Counted from the first letter of the stretch, positions 1 to 8,609 are shown. The stretch: DNA of 64,000 bases from Streptomyces eurythermus (GCF_014649115.1 NZ_BMSK01000015.1:1-64000); one strand, 5' to 3'. Numbers and translations: made by a program. The notes: generated by a model not told the origin, from the sequence alone.

Positions 1-364
1 GCTCTCGCGTTTCCCTTTCCGGCGGTTCCGACTCTATCAGATCCTTTCGGCGTCTGATCCCCGGTCAGCGGGGTTTGTCTTCGCGGCTGTTGGGCCGTTC
101 CGACGAGTGAGACTTTAGCGGATTCCTGGCTCCCGAGCTAATCGGGGCCGGCGTCCTTTCGAACGCGGATTCCTCATTTCGCAAATACGCACACCAAAGC
201 AGTCGGCGCCGGAGCGTCGATGAGTGGGTGGTGCTTGCGGAATGGCTGTCCGGGGACCGACCGGAGTCGGCGCTCACGTCGGACAACTCGGAGAACACTA
301 CGGATCGGCGGGGGGCGTGTCAACCCACTGCCGTGGAGCACCCCTGAGGCGTACTGTGGACGAC
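1..364. other. Leader-side intergenic region upstream of trpS
   Basis: No gene can be supported here. Short open frames on both strands lack recognisable domains and ribosome binding sites. The first ~210 bases contain more A/T runs than the genes around them, which suggests untranslated or regulatory DNA belonging to a neighbour outside the window. The hexamer TACTGT at 349-354 could be the -10 box of the trpS leader promoter. It would place transcription start just before the leader peptide, but no good -35 is visible, so this is weak. Confidence 0.4.
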
Positions 365-367
365 GTG

Positions 368-406
368 ATGACGCGTACGTGTACCCAGCTCTGGTGGGCC
401 GCCTGA
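368..406 (+). CDS. trp leader peptide (MTRTCTQLWWAA) of the trpS attenuator
   Basis: A 12-codon open frame with adjacent tryptophan codons TGG TGG at 392-397, followed by two alanine codons and a TGA stop at 404-406. An in-frame GTG directly precedes the ATG, at 365. Its only plausible role is to let a ribosome sense charged tRNA-Trp: when charging is low, the ribosome stalls on the Trp codons and changes folding of the downstream RNA. A ribosome-mediated attenuator of this type has been described for the auxiliary indolmycin-resistant TrpRS gene of S. coelicolor. The Shine-Dalgarno is weak and the message may be nearly leaderless. Confidence 0.85.
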   Translation: MTRTCTQLWWAA

Positions 407-456
407 CGGCGGCCGTACTCACGTATGCACTCGACGGCCGCCGCTTCGGCGGCCGT
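397..456 (+). promoter_or_regulatory. Four-segment transcription attenuator controlling trpS
   Basis: Four complementary segments can be read directly. Segment 1 is GGCCGCC at 397-403, overlapping the end of the leader peptide. Segment 2 is CGGCGGCCGT at 407-416. Segment 3 is ACGGCCGCCG at 434-443. Segment 4 is GGCGGCCGT at 448-456, followed by a pyrimidine-rich run. Segments 1:2 form a 7-bp pause hairpin whose loop holds the leader stop codon. Segments 2:3 form a 10-bp antiterminator, and 3:4 form the terminator. A ribosome stalled at the Trp codons covers segment 1, freeing 2 to pair with 3 and allowing read-through into trpS. Confidence 0.85.
434..456 (+). terminator. Attenuator terminator hairpin before trpS
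   Basis: A 9-bp perfect stem (434-442 with 448-456), extendable by one G-C pair, with a short CTT-type loop and followed by TCTCGTCTCTCC. It is GC-rich and U-poor, as is usual for Streptomyces terminators. It is the 3:4 structure of the attenuator and is mutually exclusive with the antiterminator. Confidence 0.75.
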
Positions 457-528
457 TCTCGTCTCTCCCTCCGGGTCTGAGGGGGCCGGCCGCAGGGGCG
501 GCGGTCCCGACCAGAAGGTGGAGTGGAC

Positions 529-1554
529 ATGACCCGGGTTTTCAGCGGGATCCAGCCGACCGGGCACCTGACCCTCGGCAACTACCTGGGGGCCATGCGG
601 CGCTGGGCCGAGGTGGACCAGCACCGGGCCGATTCGCTGTTCTGCGTGGTGGACCTGCACGCGCTGACCGTGGACCACGACCCCGCGCGGTTGCGCAGGC
701 TCAGCCGGCAGACGGCGACGCTGCTGCTGGCGGCCGGGCTCGATCCCGAGGTGTGCACCCTCTTCCTGCAGAGCCACGTGGACGAGCACACCCGGCTGTC
801 GTACCTGCTGGAGTGCGTGGCGACCGACGGCGAGATGCGGCGGATGATCCAGTACAAGGAGAAGGCCGCGAAACAGCGGGAGCGCGGCGGGAGCCTGCGG
901 CTGTCGCTGCTGACGTACCCGGTGCTGATGGCGGCGGACATCCTGGCGTACGGCGCGGACGAGGTGCCGGTCGGCGAGGACCAGACGCAGCACGTGGAGC
1001 TGGCCCGGGACGTGGCGGTGCGGTTCAACCAGCGCTACGGGCACACGTTCGTGGTGCCGCGCACGACGCTGCCGCCGGTGGCCGCGCGGGTGATGAACCT
1101 CCAGGACCCGACGCGGAAGATGGGGAAGTCGGACGAGTCGGGGGCCGGGGTCGTCTATCTGCTGGACGAGCCGGACGTGGTGCACAAGAAGGTGCTGCGG
1201 GCCGTGACGGACAGCGGGCGGGAGGTCGTCCACGACCGGGCGGCGCGGCCGGGCCTCGCGAACCTGCTGGACATCCTCGCGGCGTGCACGGGCGGGAGCC
1301 CCGAGTCGCTGGCGGCCGGTTACGACTCGTACGGCTCCTTGAAGAAGGACACCGCGGAGGCCGTGGTGGAGGTGCTGCGGCCGGTGCGGGACCGGCACCG
1401 GGAGCTGTGCGCCGATCCGGCGTATGTGGAGGGGGTGCTGCGCGATGGCGCGCGGAAGGCGCGGGAGCTGGCCCGGCCGACGGTCGATACGGCCTACCGG
1501 GCGATCGGGCTGCTGCCGCCCGTGGCGGAGCCCTCGCTGAGCGCCGCTCCGTAG
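529..1554 (+). CDS. trpS: Tryptophanyl-tRNA synthetase (attenuator-controlled, auxiliary type)
   Basis: Class I aminoacyl-tRNA synthetase that charges tRNA-Trp with tryptophan using ATP. The 341-residue length is typical. The HIGH-type signature appears as GHLTLGN at residues 12-18 and the KMSKS-type loop as KMGKS at 197-201. Start chosen at ATG 529, about 6 bases after a GGTGGAG ribosome binding site; an in-frame GTG at 523 is less well placed. The upstream leader peptide and attenuator, and the proC neighbour, match the S. coelicolor TrpRS1 gene, which encodes an indolmycin-resistant second enzyme induced when Trp-tRNA charging falls. By inference a housekeeping trpS lies elsewhere in the genome; resistance itself cannot be read from the sequence. 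Confidence 0.95.
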   Translation: MTRVFSGIQPTGHLTLGNYLGAMRRWAEVDQHRADSLFCVVDLHALTVDHDPARLRRLSRQTATLLLAAGLDPEVCTLFLQSHVDEHTRLSYLLECVATDGEMRRMIQYKEKAAKQRERGGSLRLSLLTYPVLMAADILAYGADEVPVGEDQTQHVELARDVAVRFNQRYGHTFVVPRTTLPPVAARVMNLQDPTRKMGKSDESGAGVVYLLDEPDVVHKKVLRAVTDSGREVVHDRAARPGLANLLDILAACTGGSPESLAAGYDSYGSLKKDTAEAVVEVLRPVRDRHRELCADPAYVEGVLRDGARKARELARPTVDTAYRAIGLLPPVAEPSLSAAP

Positions 1555-1578
1555 ACAGGTTCTCGCGAAGCAGGTTCT

Positions 1579-1605
1579 CGCGGGCGGCGGTGGCCGCCGC
1601 CCGCG
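1579..1605. terminator. Shared terminator between convergent trpS and proC
   Basis: A 12-bp perfect GC stem (1579-1590 with 1594-1605) closed by a TGG loop, in the 65-base gap between the convergent trpS and proC stop codons. It probably works in both directions. Just before it, CAGGTTCTCGCG occurs twice (starting at 1556 and 1571), a small local duplication. Confidence 0.75.
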
Positions 1606-1619
1606 GGGGCCGGGGGCCG

Positions 1620-2432
1620 TCAGTCCTTCTTGCCGGAGGCGAGTTCGCGGCTGCGGTCGCGGGCGGCTTCGAGGGCGGCGATGAGCGCGGCTCGTACGCC
1701 GTGGTTCTCCAGCTCGCGGATGGCGTTGATGGTGGTGCCGGCCGGGGAGGTGACGTTCTCCCGGAGCTTGACGGGGTGCTCGCCGCTGTCGCGGAGCATC
1801 ACGGCGGCGCCGATCGCGGACTGGACGATGAGCTCGTGGGCCTTGTCGCGGGGCAGGCCGAGCAGGATGCCGGCGTCGGTCATGGCTTCGACCAGGTAGA
1901 AGAAGTAGGCCGGGCCGGAGCCGGACAGCGCGGTGCAGGCGTCCTGCTGGGACTCGGGGACGCGCAGGGTCTTGCCGACACCGCCGAAGATCTCCTCGGC
2001 GTGCGCGAGGTGCTGCTCGGTGGCGTGGCTGCCGGCGGAGATGACCGACATGGCCTCGTCCACGAGGGCGGGCGTGTTGGTCATGACCCGGACGACGGGG
2101 GTGCCCGGCGCCAGGCGCTCCTCGAAGAAGGAGGTGGGGATCCCGGCGGCTCCGCTGATGACCAGGCGGTCGGCGGGCAGGTGCGGGGCGAGTTCGTCCA
2201 GGAGGGTGCCCATGTCCTGCGGCTTGACCGTGAGGATCAGGGTGTCGGCGGTCTTGGCGGCCTCGCTGTTGGTGACCGGGTTGACGCCGTGTCGGGCGCG
2301 GAGTTCTTCGGCGCGTTCGGGGCGGCGGGCGGTGACCAGGAGGTCGGCGGGGGCCCAGCCGGCCCGGATCATTCCGCTGAGCAGGGCTTCGCCGATCTTG
2401 CCGGTGCCGAGGACTGCGACTTTCTGGCTCAT
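1620..2432 (-). CDS. proC: Pyrroline-5-carboxylate reductase
   Basis: Last step of proline synthesis: NAD(P)H-dependent reduction of 1-pyrroline-5-carboxylate to L-proline in the cytoplasm. The 270-residue product starts MSQKVAVLGTGKIGEALL, the N-terminal Rossmann glycine loop. Further on it carries the family's C-terminal substrate/dimer region, rich in short Gly/Ala/Ser motifs (ALSGSGPAYFF) and ending in TSPAGTT. Start set at the ATG at 2432 because the glycine loop follows directly; the frame stays open upstream, but without homology. Convergent with trpS. Confidence 0.95.
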   Translation of the reverse strand: MSQKVAVLGTGKIGEALLSGMIRAGWAPADLLVTARRPERAEELRARHGVNPVTNSEAAKTADTLILTVKPQDMGTLLDELAPHLPADRLVISGAAGIPTSFFEERLAPGTPVVRVMTNTPALVDEAMSVISAGSHATEQHLAHAEEIFGGVGKTLRVPESQQDACTALSGSGPAYFFYLVEAMTDAGILLGLPRDKAHELIVQSAIGAAVMLRDSGEHPVKLRENVTSPAGTTINAIRELENHGVRAALIAALEAARDRSRELASGKKD

Positions 2433-2494
2433 GCGGATCAGTCTGGCACCGGGGTGCGCCGTGCGGGCCGGTTGTCCGGTGGGCGGAACGGCGG

Positions 2495-3277
2495 TCAGGG
2501 GGTGCGGGCGACGACGAGGAGGACGTCGTAGGTCTCCTCGACCATGCCGTCCGGGAAGACCTCCAGGAGGTGGCCGCGCTCCTGTTCCAGGAAGGCGGCC
2601 GTCCGCTCCTCGGGGATGACGAGGAGGGCGGAGTGGGTGGCGACATTGGCGAGGTGGGTGTCGATCGGTACCCGGCGGCTCCAGCGGATCGTGCGGCGGG
2701 TGAAGTCCAGGCGTCCGCTGGGGTCGGCCTGTTCGACGCGTTCGCCGGCCTTGCGCTGCTCGGCGGCGACGTCGATGCCGAGGAAGCGGGCGGCCCGGCC
2801 GCCGGCCTCGGCGATCCAGTCGACGTCCTGGGCGTTGGTGTTCCACCACAGGGCCAGCGCGCCGCCCGGGCGCAGGACGCGGAGCGCCTCCGGCACCGAG
2901 CGCGCCGGGTCGGTCCAGTGCCAGGCCTGGGCGTAGGTGATCAGGTCGGCGCCGGCGTCGGCCACGGGCAGGGCGTTGCCGTCGCCCCGGACGAGCGGGA
3001 TGTGCGGCAGGGCGCGGCGGAACTCGGCGGCCATGCCCGCTCCGGGTTCGACGGCGAGGACGTCGGCGCCGCGGGCGTGCAGCAGGGTGCTGGCGATCCC
3101 GGTGCCCGCGCCGACGTCCACGGTCCTGGCGCCGGACAGGGGGCGGCCGGCCAGTTCCTCGACGGCGTCGAGGAGGGCGGGCGGATAGGAGGGCCGGTTC
3201 GCGGCGTACCGGGCGGCGACGGCGTTGAAGGAGGCGGCGCGGGCGGCGTGCGGGTCGGCGGGCGGCGGGGCTGTCAT
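2495..3277 (-). CDS. Class I SAM-dependent methyltransferase
   Basis: 260-residue cytoplasmic methyltransferase of the type-11 (UbiE/SmtA-like) fold. The SAM-binding motif I reads VDVGAGTGIAS near residues 52-62. Motif post-I (VLAVEPGAGM) and the acidic DLITYAQAWHW segment follow. Substrate unknown: nothing in the flanking genes (proC on one side, a small membrane protein on the other) indicates a pathway. Start at the ATG at 3277. Confidence 0.85.
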   Translation of the reverse strand: MTAPPPADPHAARAASFNAVAARYAANRPSYPPALLDAVEELAGRPLSGARTVDVGAGTGIASTLLHARGADVLAVEPGAGMAAEFRRALPHIPLVRGDGNALPVADAGADLITYAQAWHWTDPARSVPEALRVLRPGGALALWWNTNAQDVDWIAEAGGRAARFLGIDVAAEQRKAGERVEQADPSGRLDFTRRTIRWSRRVPIDTHLANVATHSALLVIPEERTAAFLEQERGHLLEVFPDGMVEETYDVLLVVARTP

Positions 3278-3328
3278 GTGCTCAGGTCTACGGCATCCCG
3301 GTGAGGTGCGGGAACCCCGCGCGGCGGT

Positions 3329-3853
3329 TCAGCGGCGGCGCTTCTTGCGGGAGGGGTTGCCGGTGCGGCGGGTGGTGCGGCGGGCGTGGGCCTCGCGGGC
3401 CTTCTCGTACTCCTCGCGGTGCAGTTTCTCGCCCGGTGCCTCGACGAGGGAGCGGACGAAGTAGGCGAGGAGGGAGCCGACGAAGCCGATGGCGAGCATT
3501 CCGCGCAGGGAGGCCTGGCGCTGCGGGTCGTGCCGCTTGCCGAAGCCCTCCCAGGTGTTGCGGAAGGCGAAGGCGCTGCAGATCGCGAACATCACCACGA
3601 TGAGGACGCTCACGAAGGGGCCGGTGTCGGCGATCCGGATGCCTTCGTAGGCGAGGCGGAGCACCAGGCAGGAGACGGCCGCGGCGGCGAGGGAGCCGAC
3701 GGCGACGCCGGCGCGGCGGGCCGCGTAGCCGTTGTCGTGGCCGACCCAGGAGGTGCCGAAGAAGCGCAGGGGCTCGGGGCGGGGGCCGCCGTCCCGCTCC
3801 GGGTCGCCGGTGGGGGCCGCCGCGCTGTCCGGGGTGCCGGTTTCGTCGCTCAC
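3329..3853 (-). CDS. Small integral membrane protein of unknown function
   Basis: 174 residues. A polar N-terminus of ~40 residues is followed by three hydrophobic segments (about residues 46-68, 78-98 and 115-137) and a very basic C-terminal tail (RRTGNPSRKKRRR). It looks like a conserved Streptomyces membrane protein; homologues are sometimes labelled EamA-like, but it is too short for a real EamA transporter. The Arg/Lys-rich tail suggests a cytoplasmic end that contacts phospholipid or nucleic acid (inference). Confidence 0.75.
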   Translation of the reverse strand: MSDETGTPDSAAAPTGDPERDGGPRPEPLRFFGTSWVGHDNGYAARRAGVAVGSLAAAAVSCLVLRLAYEGIRIADTGPFVSVLIVVMFAICSAFAFRNTWEGFGKRHDPQRQASLRGMLAIGFVGSLLAYFVRSLVEAPGEKLHREEYEKAREAHARRTTRRTGNPSRKKRRR

Positions 3854-3916
3854 GGCACGATTATCGCCCCGGCCGTGGACGGTCTCCCGGCCGGGGCCCC
3901 GGCCCGGTGCGTGCCG

Positions 3917-4240
3917 TCAGCCGCAGCGGGGGGCGATGTAGCCGTCGCTGCCGGTGTGGACGTAGGCGTCCGAGACGTACTCGCCGTTGTCGATGAGGTC
4001 CCAGATGCTGGTCGTGCCGTAGGGGCCGGAGACCGTGGTGCCGGGGGTCTGGCAGTAGATCGGCAGGCGGACGCCCTCCGGGAGCACGCGGACCAGGTTG
4101 TACTGGGTGCCCGGGCCGCTGCGGACGTTCAGCCGGACGCCCGGGGCGACGGCGTAGGTGCGTACGGCCGCGGCCGCCTGCGTGGTCAGGCCGGCCCGGC
4201 CCTCGTCCACGCCCCCGGCCTCTTGTGTGTCGACAGACAT
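3917..4240 (-). CDS. Small SH3-like domain protein
   Basis: 107 residues. From about residue 30 it resembles bacterial SH3 (SH3b) modules, with the repeat-type signature RLNVRSGPGTQYNLV and a later WDLIDNGEYVSDAYV segment equivalent to the usual W-x-V motif. Two cysteines near residues 84 and 106 could form a disulfide. No signal peptide is visible, which is unusual for SH3b proteins, which mostly bind cell wall outside the cell. Upstream starts lie in a poor context. It is divergent from the kinase gene at 4399. Confidence 0.7.
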   Translation of the reverse strand: MSVDTQEAGGVDEGRAGLTTQAAAAVRTYAVAPGVRLNVRSGPGTQYNLVRVLPEGVRLPIYCQTPGTTVSGPYGTTSIWDLIDNGEYVSDAYVHTGSDGYIAPRCG

Positions 4241-4398
4241 GAAAGTGGTCCTCCCCCGTTGTTCGCGTACTCGGTGAGAGCCGGCGCGAAAGGTGTGCGC
4301 GGCTCGGCGCAGACGCTAGCAAGCCGCCTCTGTCCTGTACGAGTCATCGACTAGGCTCCGTGCGTCGCGCGCGCGGACGAACAGCACGGGGGTGGTCC

Positions 4399-6561
4399 AT
4401 GGCGCCACAGCGCAATGCCGGGGCGAACGCGGAAGCGGAGCTTCCGGAATATGCCGGCCACTACCAACTGGAGTCCTGTCTGGGCTCCGGCGGCATGGGG
4501 GTGGTCCATCTCGCCCGGAGCACCTCGGGCATGAAGCTCGCGGTGAAGGTCGTGCACGCGGAGTTCGCCCGGGATCCGGAGTTCAGGGGCCGTTTCCGGC
4601 AGGAGGTGGCCGCCGCCCGCCGGGTCAGCGGTGCCTTCACCGCGCCCGTCGTCGATGCCGATCCGGAGGCCGAGCGGCCCTGGATGGCCACCCTGTACAT
4701 CCCCGGGCCGACCCTGTCGGAACACGTGAAGCGGAACGGCCCCATGACTCCGGAGCAGTTGCGCCGGCTGATGGCGGGGCTGGCCGAGGCGCTGCGCGAC
4801 ATCCACCGGGTCGGGGTGGTGCACCGGGATCTGAAGCCCGGCAACGTGCTGCTCGCCGAGGACGGGCCGAAGGTCATCGACTTCGGGATCTCCCGGCCCA
4901 AGGACAGCGAGCTGCGCACCGAGACGGGAAAGCTGATCGGCACCCCGCCGTTCATGGCGCCGGAGCAGTTCCGGCGGCCCCGCGAGGTCGGGCCGGCCGC
5001 CGATGTCTTCGCGCTGGGCTCGGTGATCGTGCACGCGGCCACGGGGCGCGGCCCGTTCGACTCCGACAGTCCCTACATCGTCGCCTACCAGGTCGTGCAC
5101 GACGAGCCCGATCTGACCGGTGTGCCGCTGGGGCTCGCGTCGCTGGTGCGGCGGTGTCTGGCCAAGGAGCCCGAGGACCGGCCCACGCCGGACGAGCTGA
5201 TGCGGGAGCTGCGCTCGGTGGCGGCCTCGTACGACACCCAGGCGTTCATACCGGCGCAGCGGACGGGCGGGGACGCTCCCGCACCGGTGTCCGGGTCCCC
5301 GCGTCCCCGGCGGCGCCTGAAATGGCGGCCCGGTCGCGATCGGGTGTCGGAGCCGGTGGCCGCCGGTGCCGGGCGGCGCCCGGGGTGGCGGCTCGGCCGC
5401 GGGCGGACGGCGGCGCTGGTGGCCGGGGTGCTCGGGCTGGCGCTGGCCGGAGGGCTCGCCGCGGTGTGGGCGACCGGGCGAAACGATCAGCCTCCCCCGG
5501 TCGCGCCGGCCCTGACGGCGGCTTCCGGCGGCTGGGCGGCCCGCCCGGCGGTCGGCGGCGAGGGCATGCCGCAGTGTTCGTACGACGCCGGGAAGCTGTT
5601 CTGCGCGCGGCCGGGCGTCGTGTACGCGCTCGGCGCGGCCGACGGCCGGCTGCTGTGGCGGCAGGCGGTGGACACCCGGGCCACGAGCGGTCCGCCGGTC
5701 GTGGCCGGCGGCCTGGTGCAGCCGTACACCGACGGCGGCTCCCGGCTCGCCGGGCTGGACCCGGACACGGGCGAGGAGGTGTGGCGGCGCCGGCTGCCCG
5801 TGGGCACGACGGTGCGGTACGCCGGTGACACGGCCCTGCTCACCGCTGCCGACGGCACGGTCACCGGCGTGGACGGCGCGACCGGCCGTACCCGCTGGCA
5901 CGGGGCCGTGCCCGGGCAGGGCGCGCCGTCCTTCGTCGCGTTCCCCGGCGGCCCCTCGGCCTATGCGACGCGTACGTCCGCCGACGGCGGGCACACCCGG
6001 GTGACCGCCGTGGATCCGGCGAGCGGCCGGGTGCGGTGGGACGTGCGGCTGCGCGGCTGGCTCAAGCCGGTCGCCGCGCGGGCGGCCGACGGGTCGGTGT
6101 TCTTCCTGGCGATGGACAGCGGCTACGGCGCCCGGGAGGTCGTCCGCTACACCCCCGCGACCGGCGCCACCCGGCGGGTCGCGCTGCCCGCCGTGCTCGA
6201 CGGCGCGCACGCCACCGTGCGCGGGGACGTCGTCTATGTGCTGGCCACCGGCGGTTCCCTGGACGCCGTGGACGTGGCGGCGGGCAGGCGGCTGTGGCAT
6301 CTGGAGACGTCGGTGAGCCGTGGTTCGCTGCCGGTCGCGCGGGACGGGCGGGTGTATCTGACCGCGGGCGACGGCCGGCTGCTCGCCGTGGACGCGGCGA
6401 AGGGGCGGCTGGTGGGGCAGACGCCCGCGCGGCTGGGCGCCGACTCGGCGCGGGTCATGGGCACACCGCCCGCTCCGGTGCCGGTCGGCACCCGGGTCTG
6501 CGCGACCGCGCCGGACGGCACGGTGTTCACCGTGGACGGCCGGGCGCCGGGCGCCTGGTGA
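4399..6561 (+). CDS. Membrane Ser/Thr protein kinase with extracellular PQQ-like propeller
   Basis: 720 residues. Residues ~20-275 form a Hanks-type kinase: glycine loop LGSGGMGVV at 28-36, catalytic Lys50, HRDLKPGN at 142-149 (Asp144), DFG at 161-163, and APEQ at 187-190. A Pro/Arg-rich juxtamembrane linker leads to one transmembrane helix at about 338-357. The remaining ~350 residues carry repeated G-x-LLWR, GEEVWRR and GRVRWDV motifs typical of PQQ_2/WD-like beta-propeller blades, presumably outside the membrane as a sensor. Start at ATG 4399 is preceded by a G-rich ribosome binding site; the 13 in-frame residues upstream look spurious. Ligand and substrates are unknown. Confidence 0.9.
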   Translation: MAPQRNAGANAEAELPEYAGHYQLESCLGSGGMGVVHLARSTSGMKLAVKVVHAEFARDPEFRGRFRQEVAAARRVSGAFTAPVVDADPEAERPWMATLYIPGPTLSEHVKRNGPMTPEQLRRLMAGLAEALRDIHRVGVVHRDLKPGNVLLAEDGPKVIDFGISRPKDSELRTETGKLIGTPPFMAPEQFRRPREVGPAADVFALGSVIVHAATGRGPFDSDSPYIVAYQVVHDEPDLTGVPLGLASLVRRCLAKEPEDRPTPDELMRELRSVAASYDTQAFIPAQRTGGDAPAPVSGSPRPRRRLKWRPGRDRVSEPVAAGAGRRPGWRLGRGRTAALVAGVLGLALAGGLAAVWATGRNDQPPPVAPALTAASGGWAARPAVGGEGMPQCSYDAGKLFCARPGVVYALGAADGRLLWRQAVDTRATSGPPVVAGGLVQPYTDGGSRLAGLDPDTGEEVWRRRLPVGTTVRYAGDTALLTAADGTVTGVDGATGRTRWHGAVPGQGAPSFVAFPGGPSAYATRTSADGGHTRVTAVDPASGRVRWDVRLRGWLKPVAARAADGSVFFLAMDSGYGAREVVRYTPATGATRRVALPAVLDGAHATVRGDVVYVLATGGSLDAVDVAAGRRLWHLETSVSRGSLPVARDGRVYLTAGDGRLLAVDAAKGRLVGQTPARLGADSARVMGTPPAPVPVGTRVCATAPDGTVFTVDGRAPGAW

Positions 6562-6579
6562 GGCCGTGACGGACGGCGA

Positions 6580-6609
6580 AAGGGCCGCCTCCCGGTGGAG
6601 GCGGCCCTT
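6580..6609. terminator. Shared terminator between convergent kinase and ilvD genes
   Basis: A 12-bp perfect inverted repeat (6580-6591 with 6598-6609) with a 6-base loop, lying between the stop codons of two convergent genes. The A-run on one side and T-run on the other fit a bidirectional intrinsic terminator. Confidence 0.8.
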
Positions 6610-6621
6610 GTCGGTCAGCGG

Positions 6622-8475
6622 TCAGCCGAGGCGGGACACGTCGCGCACCGCGCCCTTGTCGGCGCTCGTGGCCATCGCGGCGTAGGCGCGCAGGGCGGCG
6701 GAGACCTTGCGGTCGCGGTTCTTCGGGGCGTAGACGCCGTTCAGGGCCTGTTCACGGCGGGCCAGCTCGGCGTCGTCGACCAGCAGCTCGATCGTGCGGT
6801 TCGGGATGTCGATGCGGATGCGGTCGCCGTCCTGGACCAGGGCGATGGTGCCACCGGAGGCCGCCTCGGGGGAGGCGTGGCCGATGGACAGGCCCGAGGT
6901 GCCGCCGGAGAAGCGGCCGTCGGTGATCAGGGCGCAGGTCTTGCCCAGGCCGCGGCCCTTCAGGTACGAGGTCGGGTACAGCATCTCCTGCATGCCGGGG
7001 CCGCCCTTGGGGCCCTCGTAGCGGATGACGACGACGTCGCCGTCCTTGACCTCCTGGGTGAGGATCCGCTGGACGGCCTCCTCCTGGGACTCGCAGACGA
7101 CCGCCGGGCCCTCGAAGGTCCAGATCGACTCGTCCACGCCGGCCGTCTTCACCACGCAGCCGTCGACCGCGAGGTTGCCGCGCAGCACGGCCAGGCCGCC
7201 GTCCTTGGAGTACGCGTGCTCCACGGAGCGGATGCAGCCGTTCTCGGCGTCCTCGTCCAGGGCCTCCCAGCGCTCGGACTGGGAGAAGGCCTCGGCGGAG
7301 CGGACGCAGCCGGGCGCCGCGTGCCACAGCTCGACCGCCTCGGAGGAGGGGGAGCCGCCGCGGATGTCCCAGGTCTTCAGCCAGTCGGCCAGGGACGGGC
7401 TGTGCACGGCGTGCACGTCCTCGTTGAGCAGGCCGGCCCGGTGCAGCTCGCCCAGCAGGGCCGGGATGCCGCCGGCGCGGTGCACGTCCTCCATGTAGTA
7501 CGTGCGGTCCTTGGCGACGTTCGGGGCGACCTTCGCCAGGCAGGGCACGCGGCGGGAGACGGCGTCGATCTCGTGCAGGCCGAACGGGACGCCCGCCTCC
7601 TGGGCGGCGGCCAGCAGGTGCAGGATCGTGTTGGTGGAGCCGCCCATCGCGATGTCCAGGGCCATGGCGTTCTCGAAGGCCTGGAAGGTGGCGATGTTGC
7701 GGGGCAGGACGGTGTCGTCGTCCTGCTCGTAGTAGCGGCGGGTGAGGTCCATGACCGTGCGGGCCGCGTTCTCGTACAGGGCGCGGCGGGCGGTGTGGGT
7801 GGCGAGGACCGAGCCGTTGCCGGGCAGGGACAGGCCGATGGCCTCGGTCAGGCAGTTCATCGAGTTGGCGGTGAACATGCCGGAACAGCTGCCGCAGGTC
7901 GGGCAGGCGTTCTCCTCGATGCGGAGGATGTCCTCGTCGGAGACCTTGTCGTTGACGGCGTCGGAGATCGCGTCGACCAGGTCGAGCGTGCGGACCGTGC
8001 CGTCGACCAGGGTGGCGCGGCCGGACTCCATGGGGCCGCCGGAGACGAACACCGTCGGGATGTTCAGGCGCAGGGCCGCCATCAGCATGCCCGGGGTGAT
8101 CTTGTCGCAGTTGGAGATGCAGACCAGGGCGTCGGCGCAGTGGGCCTCGACCATGTACTCGACCGAGTCCGCGATCAGGTCGCGGGAGGGCAGGGAGTAC
8201 AGCATGCCGCCGTGGCCCATGGCGATGCCGTCGTCGACCGCGATCGTGTTGAACTCGCGCGGGATGCCGCCGGCTTCCTTGATCGCCTCGCTGACGATCC
8301 GGCCGACCGGCTGGAGGTGGGTGTGGCCGGGCACGAACTCGGTGAAGGAGTTCGCGACGGCGATGATCGGCTTCCGGCCGATGTCCGCACCGGGTACACC
8401 GGAGGCGCGCATAAGGGCGCGGGCGCCCGCCATGTTGCGGCCGTGGGTGACTGTGCGGGACCTCAGCTCGGGCAT
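6622..8475 (-). CDS. ilvD: Dihydroxy-acid dehydratase
   Basis: Fe-S enzyme of branched-chain amino-acid and pantothenate precursor synthesis; it dehydrates 2,3-dihydroxy-3-isovalerate and 2,3-dihydroxy-3-methylvalerate to the 2-oxo acids. 617 residues, close to the E. coli enzyme length. Cluster cysteines appear in CISNCDKITPGML and CPTCGSCSGMF. Start at the ATG giving MPELRSRTVTHGRNM, 8 bases after an AAGGAG site; the frame is open 33 codons further upstream, but that part has no family resemblance. The TetR gene upstream is on the same strand, 134 bases away. Confidence 0.95.
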   Translation of the reverse strand: MPELRSRTVTHGRNMAGARALMRASGVPGADIGRKPIIAVANSFTEFVPGHTHLQPVGRIVSEAIKEAGGIPREFNTIAVDDGIAMGHGGMLYSLPSRDLIADSVEYMVEAHCADALVCISNCDKITPGMLMAALRLNIPTVFVSGGPMESGRATLVDGTVRTLDLVDAISDAVNDKVSDEDILRIEENACPTCGSCSGMFTANSMNCLTEAIGLSLPGNGSVLATHTARRALYENAARTVMDLTRRYYEQDDDTVLPRNIATFQAFENAMALDIAMGGSTNTILHLLAAAQEAGVPFGLHEIDAVSRRVPCLAKVAPNVAKDRTYYMEDVHRAGGIPALLGELHRAGLLNEDVHAVHSPSLADWLKTWDIRGGSPSSEAVELWHAAPGCVRSAEAFSQSERWEALDEDAENGCIRSVEHAYSKDGGLAVLRGNLAVDGCVVKTAGVDESIWTFEGPAVVCESQEEAVQRILTQEVKDGDVVVIRYEGPKGGPGMQEMLYPTSYLKGRGLGKTCALITDGRFSGGTSGLSIGHASPEAASGGTIALVQDGDRIRIDIPNRTIELLVDDAELARREQALNGVYAPKNRDRKVSAALRAYAAMATSADKGAVRDVSRLG

Positions 8476-8609
8476 CGTCGCTCGCTCCTTCAGACGGGTG
8501 TGCCTGTTGTCGAGCGTACGCCGCTCATCCAGCTGGCGGGACAAGGTGTCCGAATACCGGGACGTCTGTTCCATTTGGAGGCCCCGGACGACTCCCGCCG
8601 GGCGGCTTC

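Noticed and set aside
1..520. T-box riboswitch upstream of trpS
   Set aside because: No specifier loop or T-box sequence is visible, while a complete leader-peptide attenuator explains the control.
298..2646. 782-codon open frame on the minus strand across trpS and proC
   Set aside because: It runs antisense to trpS and out of frame with proC, is Arg/Pro-rich and low in complexity, and shows no domain. It is a shadow produced by high GC.
8476..8574. 33-residue N-terminal extension of IlvD
   Set aside because: The extension has no similarity to the family, and a good AAGGAG site precedes the internal ATG at 8475.
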